Part shown: one piece after another, positions 25,467 through 34,179 of the stretch
Layout: every line of letters begins with the position of its first letter
How positions within the stretch are numbered: the stretch's first letter is position 1
Origin: an uncultured Ruthenibacterium sp.
GTDB taxonomy: Bacteria > Bacillota > Clostridia > Oscillospirales > Ruminococcaceae
Direction of reading: 5' to 3'
Assembly: GCA_944386555.1 (NCBI GenBank)
Contig: CALXBN010000008.1
Location: 1-64,000 of the forward strand
DNA: 64,000 nucleotides
Program-made: the position numbers and the translations under genes
Notes under the pieces: generated by a model
What the model saw: the letters and a program-made list of their open reading frames with translations, nothing else
Told to the model about the DNA's origin: nothing
Database searches by the model: none

Positions 25467-26741
25467 ATGCTGACAGCGATCACGGGGGTAAACTGGGGCG
25501 ATGAAGGCAAGGGCCGCATGGTGGACCTGCTGAGCCGGGATTATGAGATTGTGGTGCGCTACCAGGGCGGCAATAATGCCGGCCACACGGTGGTGAACGA
25601 GAAGGGCAAGTTCATTTTGAACCTGCTGCCCTCGGGCGTGCTGCGGGAGGATGTGGTAAACGTGATGGGCCCGGGCATGGTGGTTGACCTGGCCCATCTG
25701 TGCGGCGAGCTGGACCGCCTGGCCCAGGCCGGCCTGCCCCTTGGGCCGGACCGGCTGAAGATCAGTGACAAGGCCGTGATCTGCCTGCCCTATCATCCCA
25801 TGCAGGACTGCCTGGAGGAGGACCGTTTGGGCGACGCCAAGTACGGCAGCACCCGCCGGGGCATTGCGCCGGTGTACGGCGACAAGTACATGAAAAAGGC
25901 TGTGCGCATGGGCGAGCTGCTGGAACCTGAGGCCCTGAAAGAGCGCCTAAACGGCATTGTGGCCTGGAAGAGCGCCACCTTCACCGGTGTGTACGGTGCG
26001 CAGCCGGTGGATTTCGAGGCGGTGTGGGCCTGGCTTGAGCAATACGGCAGCCGGCTGAAGCCTTATGTGTGCGATGTATCGGCTTATCTGGACGAAGCCG
26101 CCGGCGGGGGCAAAGACATCCTGGTCGAGGCCCAGCTGGGCGCTGTGCGGGACATTGAGTTCGGCATCTACCCCTATACCTCATCCTCGTCCACCATCAG
26201 CGCCTATGCACCCATCGGCGCCGGTATTCCCGGGCGCAAGCTGGACAGATCCATCGGCGTGATGAAGGCCTACTCCACCTGCGTGGGCGAGGGGCCCTTC
26301 ACCTGCGAGTTCTTCGGCGAGGAGGCCGAGAAGCTGCGGGCCGCCGGCGGTGAATACGGCGCGGCCACAGGCCGGCCCCGGCGGGTGGGCCCCTTCGACG
26401 TGGTGGCCAGCCGCTACGGCGCCCATATGCAGGGGGCGGACGAAATTGCCTTGACGAAACTGGACGTACTGAGCGGCCATGAGCGGCTGCGGGTGTGCGT
26501 GCGGTATGAAATAGACGGCGTGCAGACCGACCGCTTCCCCACCGGCGCCAGGCTGGACCGGGCCAAGCCCGTGTACGAGACCCTGCCGGGCTGGATGTGC
26601 GACATCAGCGCCTGCCGCAGCTGGGAGGAACTGCCCCAGGCCGCCCGGGATTACATCCAAGCCCTGGAGGATGCCGTGGGCGTGCCCATCCGCTATGTTT
26701 CCGTGGGGGCCGACCGGGACGCCTATCTCATCAAGCCCTGA
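25467..26741 (+). CDS. purA: Adenylosuccinate synthetase
   Basis: Converts IMP and aspartate with GTP to adenylosuccinate, the committed step to AMP; PurB encoded opposite completes it. 424 residues. The GTP-binding loop is VNWGDEGKGR at the N-terminus, followed by YQGGNNAGHTV (IMP site) and the TKLDVLSG guanine-recognition motif. ATG at 25467 has AAGGAGG; an upstream in-frame start lacks a ribosome site. Divergent from purC. Confidence 0.97.
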   Translation: MLTAITGVNWGDEGKGRMVDLLSRDYEIVVRYQGGNNAGHTVVNEKGKFILNLLPSGVLREDVVNVMGPGMVVDLAHLCGELDRLAQAGLPLGPDRLKISDKAVICLPYHPMQDCLEEDRLGDAKYGSTRRGIAPVYGDKYMKKAVRMGELLEPEALKERLNGIVAWKSATFTGVYGAQPVDFEAVWAWLEQYGSRLKPYVCDVSAYLDEAAGGGKDILVEAQLGAVRDIEFGIYPYTSSSSTISAYAPIGAGIPGRKLDRSIGVMKAYSTCVGEGPFTCEFFGEEAEKLRAAGGEYGAATGRPRRVGPFDVVASRYGAHMQGADEIALTKLDVLSGHERLRVCVRYEIDGVQTDRFPTGARLDRAKPVYETLPGWMCDISACRSWEELPQAARDYIQALEDAVGVPIRYVSVGADRDAYLIKP

Positions 26742-26834
26742 GCATCCGGGATCCCTGGAGGATGCCCTGCCAAAGGGCGCGGCAGCACCAGAAAATACCG
26801 GTTCCGGCGTTCGGTTTTGGCGCCTGAACCCCTC

Positions 26835-26872
26835 AAAAAAACGCGGCAATCCAGATGGATTGCCGCGTTTTT
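26835..26872. terminator. Terminator of purA (bidirectional)
   Basis: AACGCGGCAATCC and GGATTGCCGCGTT form a strong stem with an A run left and TTTTT right. The remaining 26873-27134 holds no gene I can support. Confidence 0.85.
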
Positions 26873-27134
26873 CGCGTTTCTGCATTCAAAATCGCAGGCT
26901 GTACCCCCGGCCATTGCTGCGCGGCCGACCCGTTTGTGCAAAGGCTGCCCCGGGGCCTTTGCCGCCTGCGGCGGCCGCAAAGCTGCACAGCCTGTTCTGC
27001 CCACGGCCGGGGTGCGGTTGGTTGCCGCTTGGAAGATCCGTCGCCCGTCCCCCTGTCATGGATTTCCAGGCGCAGCGGCAGACCGCCTGCGCCAAGGGCA
27101 ATGCCCGGCCGGGCGGGACGCACTGCCCGGGAAA

Positions 27135-27710
27135 TTACAGCAGGGCCAGTACCCCCTCGCGCATGATCTGTTCCAGCAGGGCCGCGATCTGCTGGGGCGG
27201 CTGAGGCATGTCCTGCTCCAGCCACTGACGCAGCACACCGATGCACCCGGCGGCAATATAGGTGAAGATGTAATCATACATCTCTCCCTCTCTGCGGTTC
27301 ACTTTGCGGTACTGCTCACGCACAAATTCCCGCATCAGGTTCTCCACCTGCTGCACAAACTCCATGTCGCCGCCCCGGCACAGCAGTACCCGGCACATAT
27401 CGGCGTTTTCGGCCAAATAGCAGAAGGCCGCCTGCAGGCCGGGGCCGATCACCTGTTCGCCCAGTTTGCCCCCGCTGAACACCGGGTCCATCACCTGCTG
27501 GAACCCGCGGCGGATCTCTTCCTCTACGCTGTGCAGCAGGTCGTACACGTCGGCGTAGTGCCGGTAAAAAGTGCCCCGGTTGATATCACACGCCCGGCAC
27601 AGCTCGGTGACGGTGATTTCCCGTACGCTTTTGTGTTCCATCAGCCTGGCCAGCTGCTCGCGCAGCAGGCGGCGTGTCTTCCGCACACGGCGGTCATCCG
27701 TTTGCTCCAT
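27135..27710 (-). CDS. TetR family regulator next to a MacB/FtsX-type ABC pair
   Basis: A 191-residue TetR protein: the N-terminal DNA-binding helices include ITVTELCRACDINRGTFYRHY, the standard recognition unit; the C-terminal part resembles the TetR_C_8 ligand domain of many Firmicutes regulators. It is divergent from the ABC ATPase/permease genes, so it most likely represses them. Start ATG at 27710 is followed by a run of charged residues usual for this family. The inducer is unknown. Confidence 0.88.
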   Translation of the reverse strand: MEQTDDRRVRKTRRLLREQLARLMEHKSVREITVTELCRACDINRGTFYRHYADVYDLLHSVEEEIRRGFQQVMDPVFSGGKLGEQVIGPGLQAAFCYLAENADMCRVLLCRGGDMEFVQQVENLMREFVREQYRKVNRREGEMYDYIFTYIAAGCIGVLRQWLEQDMPQPPQQIAALLEQIMREGVLALL

Positions 27711-27781
27711 GCTTTGTCCCTCCTTAGACGCGCCCCATCGGTACCTTCACGGTTTTTTCATAAAACTTTAACAGCGTAATG

Positions 27782-27804
27782 CGACATTTCGCGCTGAAAT
27801 GTCG
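27782..27804. promoter_or_regulatory. Perfect inverted repeat between TetR and ABC genes (candidate operator)
   Basis: CGACATTTC and GAAATGTCG, 9-bp arms with a 5-base centre, lie about 30 bases before the -35 of the ABC promoter. TTTTTCC follows on the plus strand, so a terminator is the alternative reading, although no plus-strand gene precedes it. Confidence 0.5.
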
Positions 27805-27834
27805 TTTTTCCCACAGTCCAACGCGGATTGTCTG

Positions 27835-27863
27835 TTGTGTGAAAACGTTTCTTTTATTATAAT
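27835..27863 (+). promoter_or_regulatory. Promoter of the ABC ATPase/permease operon
   Basis: -35 TTGTGT, 17-base spacer, -10 TATAAT. Confidence 0.65.
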
Positions 27864-27932
27864 AAGGGAGCGAACAGAAATCAACACGGCGTTTATTAAC
27901 AGACAGCTGTGCTGCTAACCGGGGGGACATCC

Positions 27933-28640
27933 ATGTCGGAACCATTCGTCATGTTTGACAGCGTGTGCAAATATTATCAAATGGGCCAAACGCGCATCGC
28001 CGCGGCAGACCACATCAGCTTCACCATCGATAAGGGTGAGTTCTGCGTGATCGTAGGCCCTTCCGGCGCGGGCAAAACCACCGTGCTGAATATGCTGGGC
28101 GGCATGGATACCTGCGATGAAGGGCGCATTTACCTGGACGGGCAGGAGATCAGCGCCTACAGCCAAAAGCAGCTGACCCAGTACCGCCGGTATGATGTGG
28201 GATTTGTCTTCCAGTTCTACAACCTGGTGCAGAACCTGACGGCCCTGGAAAATGTGGAGCTGGCCAGCGAGATCTGCAAAGAGCCCATGCCCGCCCGGCA
28301 AGCATTGCGGGACGTGGGGCTGGAGCAGCGCATGGGCAACTTTCCCGCCCAGCTGTCCGGCGGCGAACAGCAGCGGGTATCCATTGCCCGTGCGCTGGCC
28401 AAAAACCCGAAGATCCTTTTGTGCGATGAACCCACCGGTGCGCTGGACTACAACACCGGCAAGCAGGTGCTGAAGCTGCTGCAGGACACCTGCCGCAGCA
28501 CCGGGCGCACGGTGATCGTCATCACCCACAACAGCGCCCTCACCGCCATGGCGGACCGGGTTATCCACATCAAAAGCGGCCAGGTGTCGGCAATGGAGCA
28601 AAACCCCCATCCCACCCCTGTGGAAAGGATCGAATGGTAA
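27933..28640 (+). CDS. ABC transporter ATPase, MacB/LolD type
   Basis: A 235-residue ATPase that drives the FtsX-like permease encoded next. Walker [11 protein letters not shown]-loop [18 protein letters not shown], signature [14 protein letters not shown], Walker [13 protein letters not shown] and switch His VITHN are all canonical for the MacB/LolD/FtsE class. These systems do not pump through a channel; they use ATP to move coiled-coil or membrane domains, typically for antibiotic resistance, lipoprotein handling or signalling. ATG at 27933 follows GGGGGGA. Its stop is immediately followed by the GTG of the permease. Confidence 0.92.
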   Translation: MSEPFVMFDSVCKYYQMGQTRIAAADHISFTIDKGEFCVIVGPSGAGKTTVLNMLGGMDTCDEGRIYLDGQEISAYSQKQLTQYRRYDVGFVFQFYNLVQNLTALENVELASEICKEPMPARQALRDVGLEQRMGNFPAQLSGGEQQRVSIARALAKNPKILLCDEPTGALDYNTGKQVLKLLQDTCRSTGRTVIVITHNSALTAMADRVIHIKSGQVSAMEQNPHPTPVERIEW

Positions 28641-31600
28641 GTGAAGCGGACGTATCGTAAATCCATGCTGCGCACGCTGCGCAGCACCATGAGCCGGTTT
28701 CTGGCCATTTTTGCCATTGTGGCGCTGGGCGTGGGGTTCCTGGCGGGTCTGCTGGCCGTTACGCCGGATATGCGCTACACGGCGGACCAGTATTTTGACC
28801 AGACCCACCTGTTCGACGTGCGGGTGGTGGGTACGCTGGGGCTGACGGACGATGACATCGCGGCCCTTCGCGCCGTGGAAGGCGTGGAGGAAGTGATGCC
28901 CGCCTACACCGCCGAACTGCTGGTGGACACCCCTTCCGGCGACACCCTTGCCGCCCGGCTGCACAGCCTGCCCATGGATCAAATCGAAGCCCAGGAGCCG
29001 GAAAATTATCTGAACCGTTTCATTGTGACCGAAGGCCGCGTGCCCGTCAAAGACGATGAATGCGTGATTGAGGCCGGGCATCTGATGAATTCCGGCGTAC
29101 AGATCGGCGATACGCTGACCATTTCCGGGGAAAACGAGGACGTGGAGAGCACCCTGGCCCGCACCCAGTTCAAAGTGGTGGGCACGGTGCGCTCGGGCTA
29201 TTACGTGGCGCCCCAGCGGGAGAGCGTCACCATCAGCGACGGCACGCTGGACCTGGTGATTTACACCGGCAGCCAGAACTTCTCCCTGGATGCCTATACC
29301 GACGCCTATATCTCCGTGTCGGGAGCCGCCGAACTGAACAGCCTGGAGGATTCATACCAGGACTTTGTGGATCAGACCGTCCGCCGCATTGAGGACATCA
29401 GCGGGGCCCAGTGCGCCGTGCGGCTGGCCGATGTGCGCGCCGAGACCCAGGCCCAGCTGGACGATGCCCGGGCCGAATACGAGGACGCCAAAGCCACCGC
29501 CGATTCCGAACTGGCTGACGCCCAGGCCCAGCTGGATGAAGGGCAGGCAGAGATTGACGATGCCCAGGCCCAGCTGGATGCTGCCCAGGAAGAGATTGAG
29601 AGCGGCGAGGCCCAGCTGCAGGCCAACAAGGAGCAGCTGCCCGGCACCCTGACCGACAGCCAGAACCAGCTGGCCAGCGCCAAGGCACAGCTGATTATTG
29701 CCAAAGCCCAGTACGAAGCCGGGCTGCAGCAGGTTGAGGCCCAGGAGCAGGCTCTGCAGGAGGCCAAGGCCCAGCTGGCCGCCGCCCAGCAGCTGGTGGA
29801 GGTTCTGGGCCCGCTGCTGGAGCAGGCCCAGAACATGATCCCGCAGCTGGAGGCTCAGATCCCCGCCCTGCAGGCAGCGGCCCAGCAGGCCCAGGCCGCC
29901 GCGGATGCCGCCGCCCAGACCGCTTTGACCGAACGCACCAATTCCAACATTGCCCAGCTGGAGGCCGATTACGCCGCAGCCCAGGCGGCGGTGGATGCCG
30001 CGCGGGGGGCCCTGAGCGAAGAGGAATGGGCCGCCGCCGACCCGGCGGCCGCAGGCCCGCTGCTGGCCGCCAGGGATGCCGCCCGCACGGCTTATGAAAG
30101 CGAAAACGCCCGTCTGACGGCGCTGGATGCCGCCGCGGCCACAGCTCAGGCCGCCGCCGACCAGGCCCAAAGCCAGGCGGACAACGCCCAGGCCAATCTG
30201 GACGCCGCCAGCGCCCAGATCGCCGATTATCAGGCTCAGATCGAGCAGGCCCGCCAGCAGATCGCCCAATATGAACCGATGATCACCAACGGCGAGGCCC
30301 AGCTGGAGGCGGCCCGCGCCCAGCTGGCCGCTGCCCTGCAGCAGATCACCGCCGGCGAGGCCCAGGTGGCCGCCGGAGAGATCCAGCTGAATCTGGCGCC
30401 GGATATTGCCCGGCTGGAGCTGGACCTGGCCGATGAAAAGCTGGAAAATGCCAAGCAGCAGTATGAGGACGGTACCGCCCAGCTGGCCGAAAGCCAGCAG
30501 CAGCTGGACGAGGGGCGCGCGGAGTTTGAAGCCCAGAAGGCCGACGCCCAGGCCCAGCTGGACGACGCCCTGCAGCAGATCGAGGACGGGCAGGCCGCCC
30601 TGGACGAACTGACCGAGTGCGAGTGGTACGTGCTGGACCGCCAGACCAATCCGGGATTTGTGTCTTTCCACTCCGATGTTCAGCAGGTGGAGGGGATCGC
30701 CCGGGTGTTCCCCTGGTTCTTCTTCCTAGTGGCGGCCCTGGTGGCCCTGACCACCATGACCCGTATGGTGGAAGAAGAGCGCCTGCAGATCGGCACGCTG
30801 AAGGCCCTGGGCTTTTCCAAAGGGGCCATCATGGCCAAATATGTACTGTACGCCCTGGCGGCCTGCATCGGCGGCAGCCTTGTGGGCCTGGCCATCGGCT
30901 TCACATTCTTCCCCACCGTTATCTGGAATGCCTACTCCATCATCTACGAGTTCCCGGCGCTGGTCTGCCGTTTCTACGCTTCCTATGCGTTCCTGGGCTC
31001 TTTCCTGGCCATCGCCTGCACACTGGCTGCCACGCTGAACGCCTGCTGGTCCACTCTGCATGAGGTGCCCGCCACGCTGATGCTGCCCAAAGCTCCCCAG
31101 GCCGGCAAGCGCATCCTGCTGGAGCGCGTCACCCCTGTGTGGCGGCGCATGAAGTTCACCCACAAGGTGACAGCCCGGAACCTGTTCCGCTATAAAAAGC
31201 GGTTTTTCATGACACTGATCGGCATTGCCGGGTGTACGGCGCTGCTGGTGACAGGCTTTGGCCTGCACGACTCCATCAGCGACATCGTGTACAACCAGTT
31301 CGGCGAAATCTTCACCTATGACATGACCGTCAGCCTGCGGGAGGAAGGAGACATTGATTCCGACGCGGTGCAGGCGGTGCTGGGCGATACCGAGGCTGTC
31401 ACCGACACCATGCTGTTCCACCAGGAGGACGGCCATGCCGACACCGAGGACGGAAGTTTTGCAGTTTATCTGTTCGTACCGGAAGAGCCGCTGCAGATGC
31501 CCCAGTTTGTCCATCTGCGCCAGCGTGCAAACGGCCAGGAGATCACCTTCCCCGAGGCCGGCGTGGTGATCACGGAACTGGTGAGCGAACAGACGGGCGC

Positions 31601-32291
31601 TGATGTGGGGGACAGCGTCACACTGGAAAACGCGGACGGCGCCGCGGCCTCCTTCCAGGTCACCGGCGTGGCGGAAAACTATGTGGAAAACTACGTCTAT
31701 CTCTCCGCCGAGACCTATGAGGACGGGTTCGGCTCGCAGCCTGCTTTCACCACGGTGGCGGCCCATCTGGCCGACGACAGCGAAGAAGCCCGCGCAGCGC
31801 TGAGCGAACGGCTGCTGGGGCTGAGCCAGGTGAGCGGTGTGCAGATGATTGCCGACCTGAAAGCCACGTTCGACGACATGATGACGAACATCGACGCCAT
31901 TGTGGTGGTGCTGGTTGCGGCTGCCGGCATGCTGGCCTTTGTGGTGCTGTACAACCTGACCAATATCAATATCGCCGAGCGGGTGAAAGAGATTGCCACG
32001 CTGAAAGTGCTGGGCTTTTACGACAAAGAAGTTTCGGCCTATGTATACCGCGAAAACGTGATGCTGACGCTGATGGGCGCCGCCCTGGGGCTGGTGCTCG
32101 GCATGCTGATGCACCAGTTTGTGATCTACTCCGTCCATGTGGACGCCGTGATGTTCGGCCGCACGGTGAAAGTTTTGAGCTACCTGGCCAGCGCCGCGCT
32201 GACCATGGTGTTCAGCGCCTTTGTCAACCTGGTGATGAACCGCAAGCTCAAGCGCATCAGCATGGTGGAGAGCATGAAAGCGCCGGAATAA
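28641..32291 (+). CDS. FtsX-like ABC permease with a very long extracytoplasmic coiled coil
   Basis: A 1216-residue membrane protein. One helix near residues 15-40 is followed by a MacB-like outer domain (to about 260), a Gln/Ala-rich coiled coil of roughly 390 residues (about 265-655, with repeats such as AQAQLDEGQAEIDDAQAQLD), then an FtsX block with three helices (about 690-815), another helix near 850, a second outer domain (about 880-1070) and a final FtsX block of three helices to the end. This layout is known in Firmicutes permeases, where the coiled coil may reach into the wall. The GTG start abuts the ATPase stop. Substrate or signal unknown. Confidence 0.87.
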   Translation: MKRTYRKSMLRTLRSTMSRFLAIFAIVALGVGFLAGLLAVTPDMRYTADQYFDQTHLFDVRVVGTLGLTDDDIAALRAVEGVEEVMPAYTAELLVDTPSGDTLAARLHSLPMDQIEAQEPENYLNRFIVTEGRVPVKDDECVIEAGHLMNSGVQIGDTLTISGENEDVESTLARTQFKVVGTVRSGYYVAPQRESVTISDGTLDLVIYTGSQNFSLDAYTDAYISVSGAAELNSLEDSYQDFVDQTVRRIEDISGAQCAVRLADVRAETQAQLDDARAEYEDAKATADSELADAQAQLDEGQAEIDDAQAQLDAAQEEIESGEAQLQANKEQLPGTLTDSQNQLASAKAQLIIAKAQYEAGLQQVEAQEQALQEAKAQLAAAQQLVEVLGPLLEQAQNMIPQLEAQIPALQAAAQQAQAAADAAAQTALTERTNSNIAQLEADYAAAQAAVDAARGALSEEEWAAADPAAAGPLLAARDAARTAYESENARLTALDAAAATAQAAADQAQSQADNAQANLDAASAQIADYQAQIEQARQQIAQYEPMITNGEAQLEAARAQLAAALQQITAGEAQVAAGEIQLNLAPDIARLELDLADEKLENAKQQYEDGTAQLAESQQQLDEGRAEFEAQKADAQAQLDDALQQIEDGQAALDELTECEWYVLDRQTNPGFVSFHSDVQQVEGIARVFPWFFFLVAALVALTTMTRMVEEERLQIGTLKALGFSKGAIMAKYVLYALAACIGGSLVGLAIGFTFFPTVIWNAYSIIYEFPALVCRFYASYAFLGSFLAIACTLAATLNACWSTLHEVPATLMLPKAPQAGKRILLERVTPVWRRMKFTHKVTARNLFRYKKRFFMTLIGIAGCTALLVTGFGLHDSISDIVYNQFGEIFTYDMTVSLREEGDIDSDAVQAVLGDTEAVTDTMLFHQEDGHADTEDGSFAVYLFVPEEPLQMPQFVHLRQRANGQEITFPEAGVVITELVSEQTGADVGDSVTLENADGAAASFQVTGVAENYVENYVYLSAETYEDGFGSQPAFTTVAAHLADDSEEARAALSERLLGLSQVSGVQMIADLKATFDDMMTNIDAIVVVLVAAAGMLAFVVLYNLTNINIAERVKEIATLKVLGFYDKEVSAYVYRENVMLTLMGAALGLVLGMLMHQFVIYSVHVDAVMFGRTVKVLSYLASAALTMVFSAFVNLVMNRKLKRISMVESMKAPE

Positions 32292-32384
32292 TTCCGGCGG
32301 GCGCATCGCTTGCAAAAACGGTGTACGCTGCGCCATGGTGCGAAAAAACCGTCTCCGAACGGGTGCGCCCCCCAAAAAAGCCAC

Positions 32385-32444
32385 AAAAACCAGGCGAAAA
32401 GTGCGGTGCAAGGGAAGCTGCCGCGCTTTCGCCTGGTTTTTTTC
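32385..32444 (+). terminator. Terminator of the ABC ATPase/permease operon
   Basis: AAAACCAGGCGAAA and TTTCGCCTGGTTTT pair, with an inner GC extension, and end in TTTTTTT. Confidence 0.8.
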
Positions 32445-32456
32445 GCGGCAGCTCCC

Positions 32457-32484
32457 TTGACAGCGCCGCTTTTTGTGATAAAAT
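32457..32484 (+). promoter_or_regulatory. Promoter of the MarR-DegV operon
   Basis: -35 TTGACA, 16-base spacer, -10 TAAAAT. Confidence 0.75.
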
Positions 32485-32485
32485 A

Positions 32486-32514
32486 TTTGAAGTTCAAACA
32501 TTTTGAACTTCAAA
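32486..32514. promoter_or_regulatory. Two FabT-like boxes over the start site of MarR-DegV
   Basis: TTTGAAGTTCAAA (32486-32498) and TTTGAACTTCAAA (32502-32514) both fit TTTGA-N3-TCAAA, the core of the streptococcal FabT box, and are themselves inverted relative to each other. They lie directly after the -10 box, 16 bp apart start to start, a repressing position. Confidence 0.65.
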
Positions 32515-32535
32515 TCAAAGAAGCGGGAGGTTTCC

Positions 32536-32991
32536 ATGACCCAGCGGGAACAACAGCTGAATACCTTTCTGGTAACTGTGTTTCATGACATTCTGCGCCT
32601 GGAGGAAGCTTGCCTGCGCCGGGCCTGTCCCAATTTGTCCGTCACCGAACTGCATGTGCTGGAGGCCATTGCCCAGGCGGCGGCCGGCGGCGGCCGGCCC
32701 TCCATGGCCACCCTGGCGGCCAGCCTGGGCGTCACCGGCGGCACTGTAACGGTGGCGGTAAACACCCTGGAACAGAAAGGTTATGTGCGGCGCATCCGGG
32801 ACCAGCGGGACCGCCGGCGCGTGTGTGTACAGCTGACCGACGCCGCCCGCCCCGTACTGGAGGCCCACGCAGCCTTTCACAGGCGGATGGTACGGCGCGC
32901 CTGCGCCCGCCTGGACGAGGCCCAAACCGACGCGCTGTGCACCGCCCTGGCAGACCTGCACGCCTTTTTCGTATCCGACCGCTGCAAATAA
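32536..32991 (+). CDS. MarR family regulator, FabT-like
   Basis: A 151-residue winged-helix protein: LSVTELHVLEAIAQAA opens the fold, TLAASLGVTGGTVTVAVNTL is the recognition helix, and RRIRDQRDRRRVCVQLT the wing with the usual Asp/Arg contacts. ATG at 32536 follows GGGAGG; the two FabT-like boxes sit just upstream, so it probably represses its own operon. FabT in streptococci is a MarR protein controlling fatty-acid synthesis with acyl-ACP as corepressor. The DegV gene 17 bases downstream (a fatty-acid-binding family) supports a lipid role. The assignment rests on site and context, not full-length comparison. Confidence 0.82.
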   Translation: MTQREQQLNTFLVTVFHDILRLEEACLRRACPNLSVTELHVLEAIAQAAAGGGRPSMATLAASLGVTGGTVTVAVNTLEQKGYVRRIRDQRDRRRVCVQLTDAARPVLEAHAAFHRRMVRRACARLDEAQTDALCTALADLHAFFVSDRCK

Positions 32992-33008
32992 CGCAAAGGA
33001 GCATTGCT

Positions 33009-33866
33009 ATGATTCGCATTCTGACCGATTCCACCGCCGATTTCCCCCCTGAAGAGGCCCGGGCCCTGGGGGTGCGCGTGGTGCCCCTGACAGTAAATTT
33101 CGGTGACGAACACTACCGGGACGGCGTGGACATTGTCCCCGAGGAATTTTATGAAAAGCTGGCCGCTGCGCCCAAGCTTCCCACCACCAGCCAGCCCAGC
33201 CCGGAGCTGTTCCTGGCGGAATTTGCCGATGCCAAGGCCGCCGGCGACGAAGTGGTGTGCGTACTGATCAGCTCGGCGCTGTCGGGCACGTTCCAAAGTG
33301 CGCAGATCGCCAGGGAGGAAACCGGCTACGAACCCATTTACCTGGTGGATTCCAAGCAGGCTACCCTGGGCGAGCAGGTGCTGGTGCGCCGGGCCGTGCA
33401 GCGCATGCGCCAGGGCTTTACGGCGGCGGAAATTGCGGCCGATCTGGAAGAATGCCGGGACAGGGTCCATCTGTTCGCTCTGGTGGACACGCTGAAATAT
33501 CTGCACAAGGGCGGCCGTCTGCCCGCCGCAGTGGCCATCGCCGGCGGCCTGCTGGGCATCAAGCCGGTGATCGGCGTACTGGACGGCAAAGTAGTGATGG
33601 CCGATAAGGCCCGCGGGCTGCCCGGCGCCTATGTGGCCATTTTCAAGCAGATCGGAAAGGTGGGCGGTATCGACGAGGACTGGCCCGTGCTGGTGGGATA
33701 TACCGGGAAAAAGGCCGGCGCGGAACCGTTCATGCGGTACGTCACCCAGAACCTGCACCTGCAAAAGCCTGCGCTGTGCCCCATCGGGCCGGTAATCGGC
33801 GTGCACGCGGGGCCGGGCGCCGCCGGTGTGGCCTTTATCGCCAAGGCGCCGGAAGCGGCGGAGTGA
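33009..33866 (+). CDS. DegV family fatty-acid-binding protein (FakB-like)
   Basis: A 285-residue DegV protein. The family binds one fatty acid in a buried tunnel and presents it to the kinase FakA, so that exogenous fatty acids can be phosphorylated and used for phospholipids. Family marks are RILTDSTADFPPEEARALGV at the start, KLPTTSQPSPELF, ISSALSGTFQSAQ (fatty-acid carboxyl-binding Ser region) and LKYLHKGGRLPAAVA. ATG at 33009 with AAAGGAG. Co-transcribed with the MarR gene. No FakA gene is in the window. Confidence 0.92.
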   Translation: MIRILTDSTADFPPEEARALGVRVVPLTVNFGDEHYRDGVDIVPEEFYEKLAAAPKLPTTSQPSPELFLAEFADAKAAGDEVVCVLISSALSGTFQSAQIAREETGYEPIYLVDSKQATLGEQVLVRRAVQRMRQGFTAAEIAADLEECRDRVHLFALVDTLKYLHKGGRLPAAVAIAGGLLGIKPVIGVLDGKVVMADKARGLPGAYVAIFKQIGKVGGIDEDWPVLVGYTGKKAGAEPFMRYVTQNLHLQKPALCPIGPVIGVHAGPGAAGVAFIAKAPEAAE

Positions 33867-33906
33867 TCCCCGCCCGGGCCCTGCGCAGCACCCGACGTTC
33901 CAAAAC

Positions 33907-33928
33907 CCCGGATGCCCCGGGATTTTTT
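33907..33928 (+). terminator. Terminator after the DegV gene
   Basis: CCCGG and CCGGG stem followed by ATTTTTT, 40 bases after the stop. The gap to 34179 holds one further hairpin with a T run (34140-34180) and no gene. Confidence 0.6.
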
Positions 33929-34179
33929 CGCCCGGGCCGTCCGGCACGGTGCGGCGCGGCCGCCGGCGGTAGATCTTCCTGAATTTCCCGCTGCAGGAAA
34001 AAGCGGACGGGGAAGCCCGGCTTCCTCCATCCGCTTTGCACCGCAAACACTTTTTCGCGCAGGCGCGCTGGCCGGAAAAGGCTGCCTTCCGGCCGGCTGT
34101 GCCGGCGCACCGAAAGCAGGGCGGCACAATGCCGCCGAAAGGCTGCTGCGCGCAGAGCAAACCGCGCGGCAGCCTTTTT

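Noticed and set aside
29430..30610. Tandem DNA repeats in the permease gene considered as a CRISPR or minisatellite
   Set aside because: The near-repeats (GCCCAGCTGGA and similar) follow coiled-coil codons in frame, with irregular spacing and no spacers.
29352..30671. 439-codon minus-strand frame inside the FtsX-like permease
   Set aside because: It is the complement of the repetitive Gln/Ala coiled-coil coding region and has low-complexity Gly/Leu/Gln content.
33867..34179. Possible small gene between DegV and the DUF4091 gene
   Set aside because: Several overlapping frames exist on both strands but none has a ribosome site or a domain; the stretch is explained by two hairpins.
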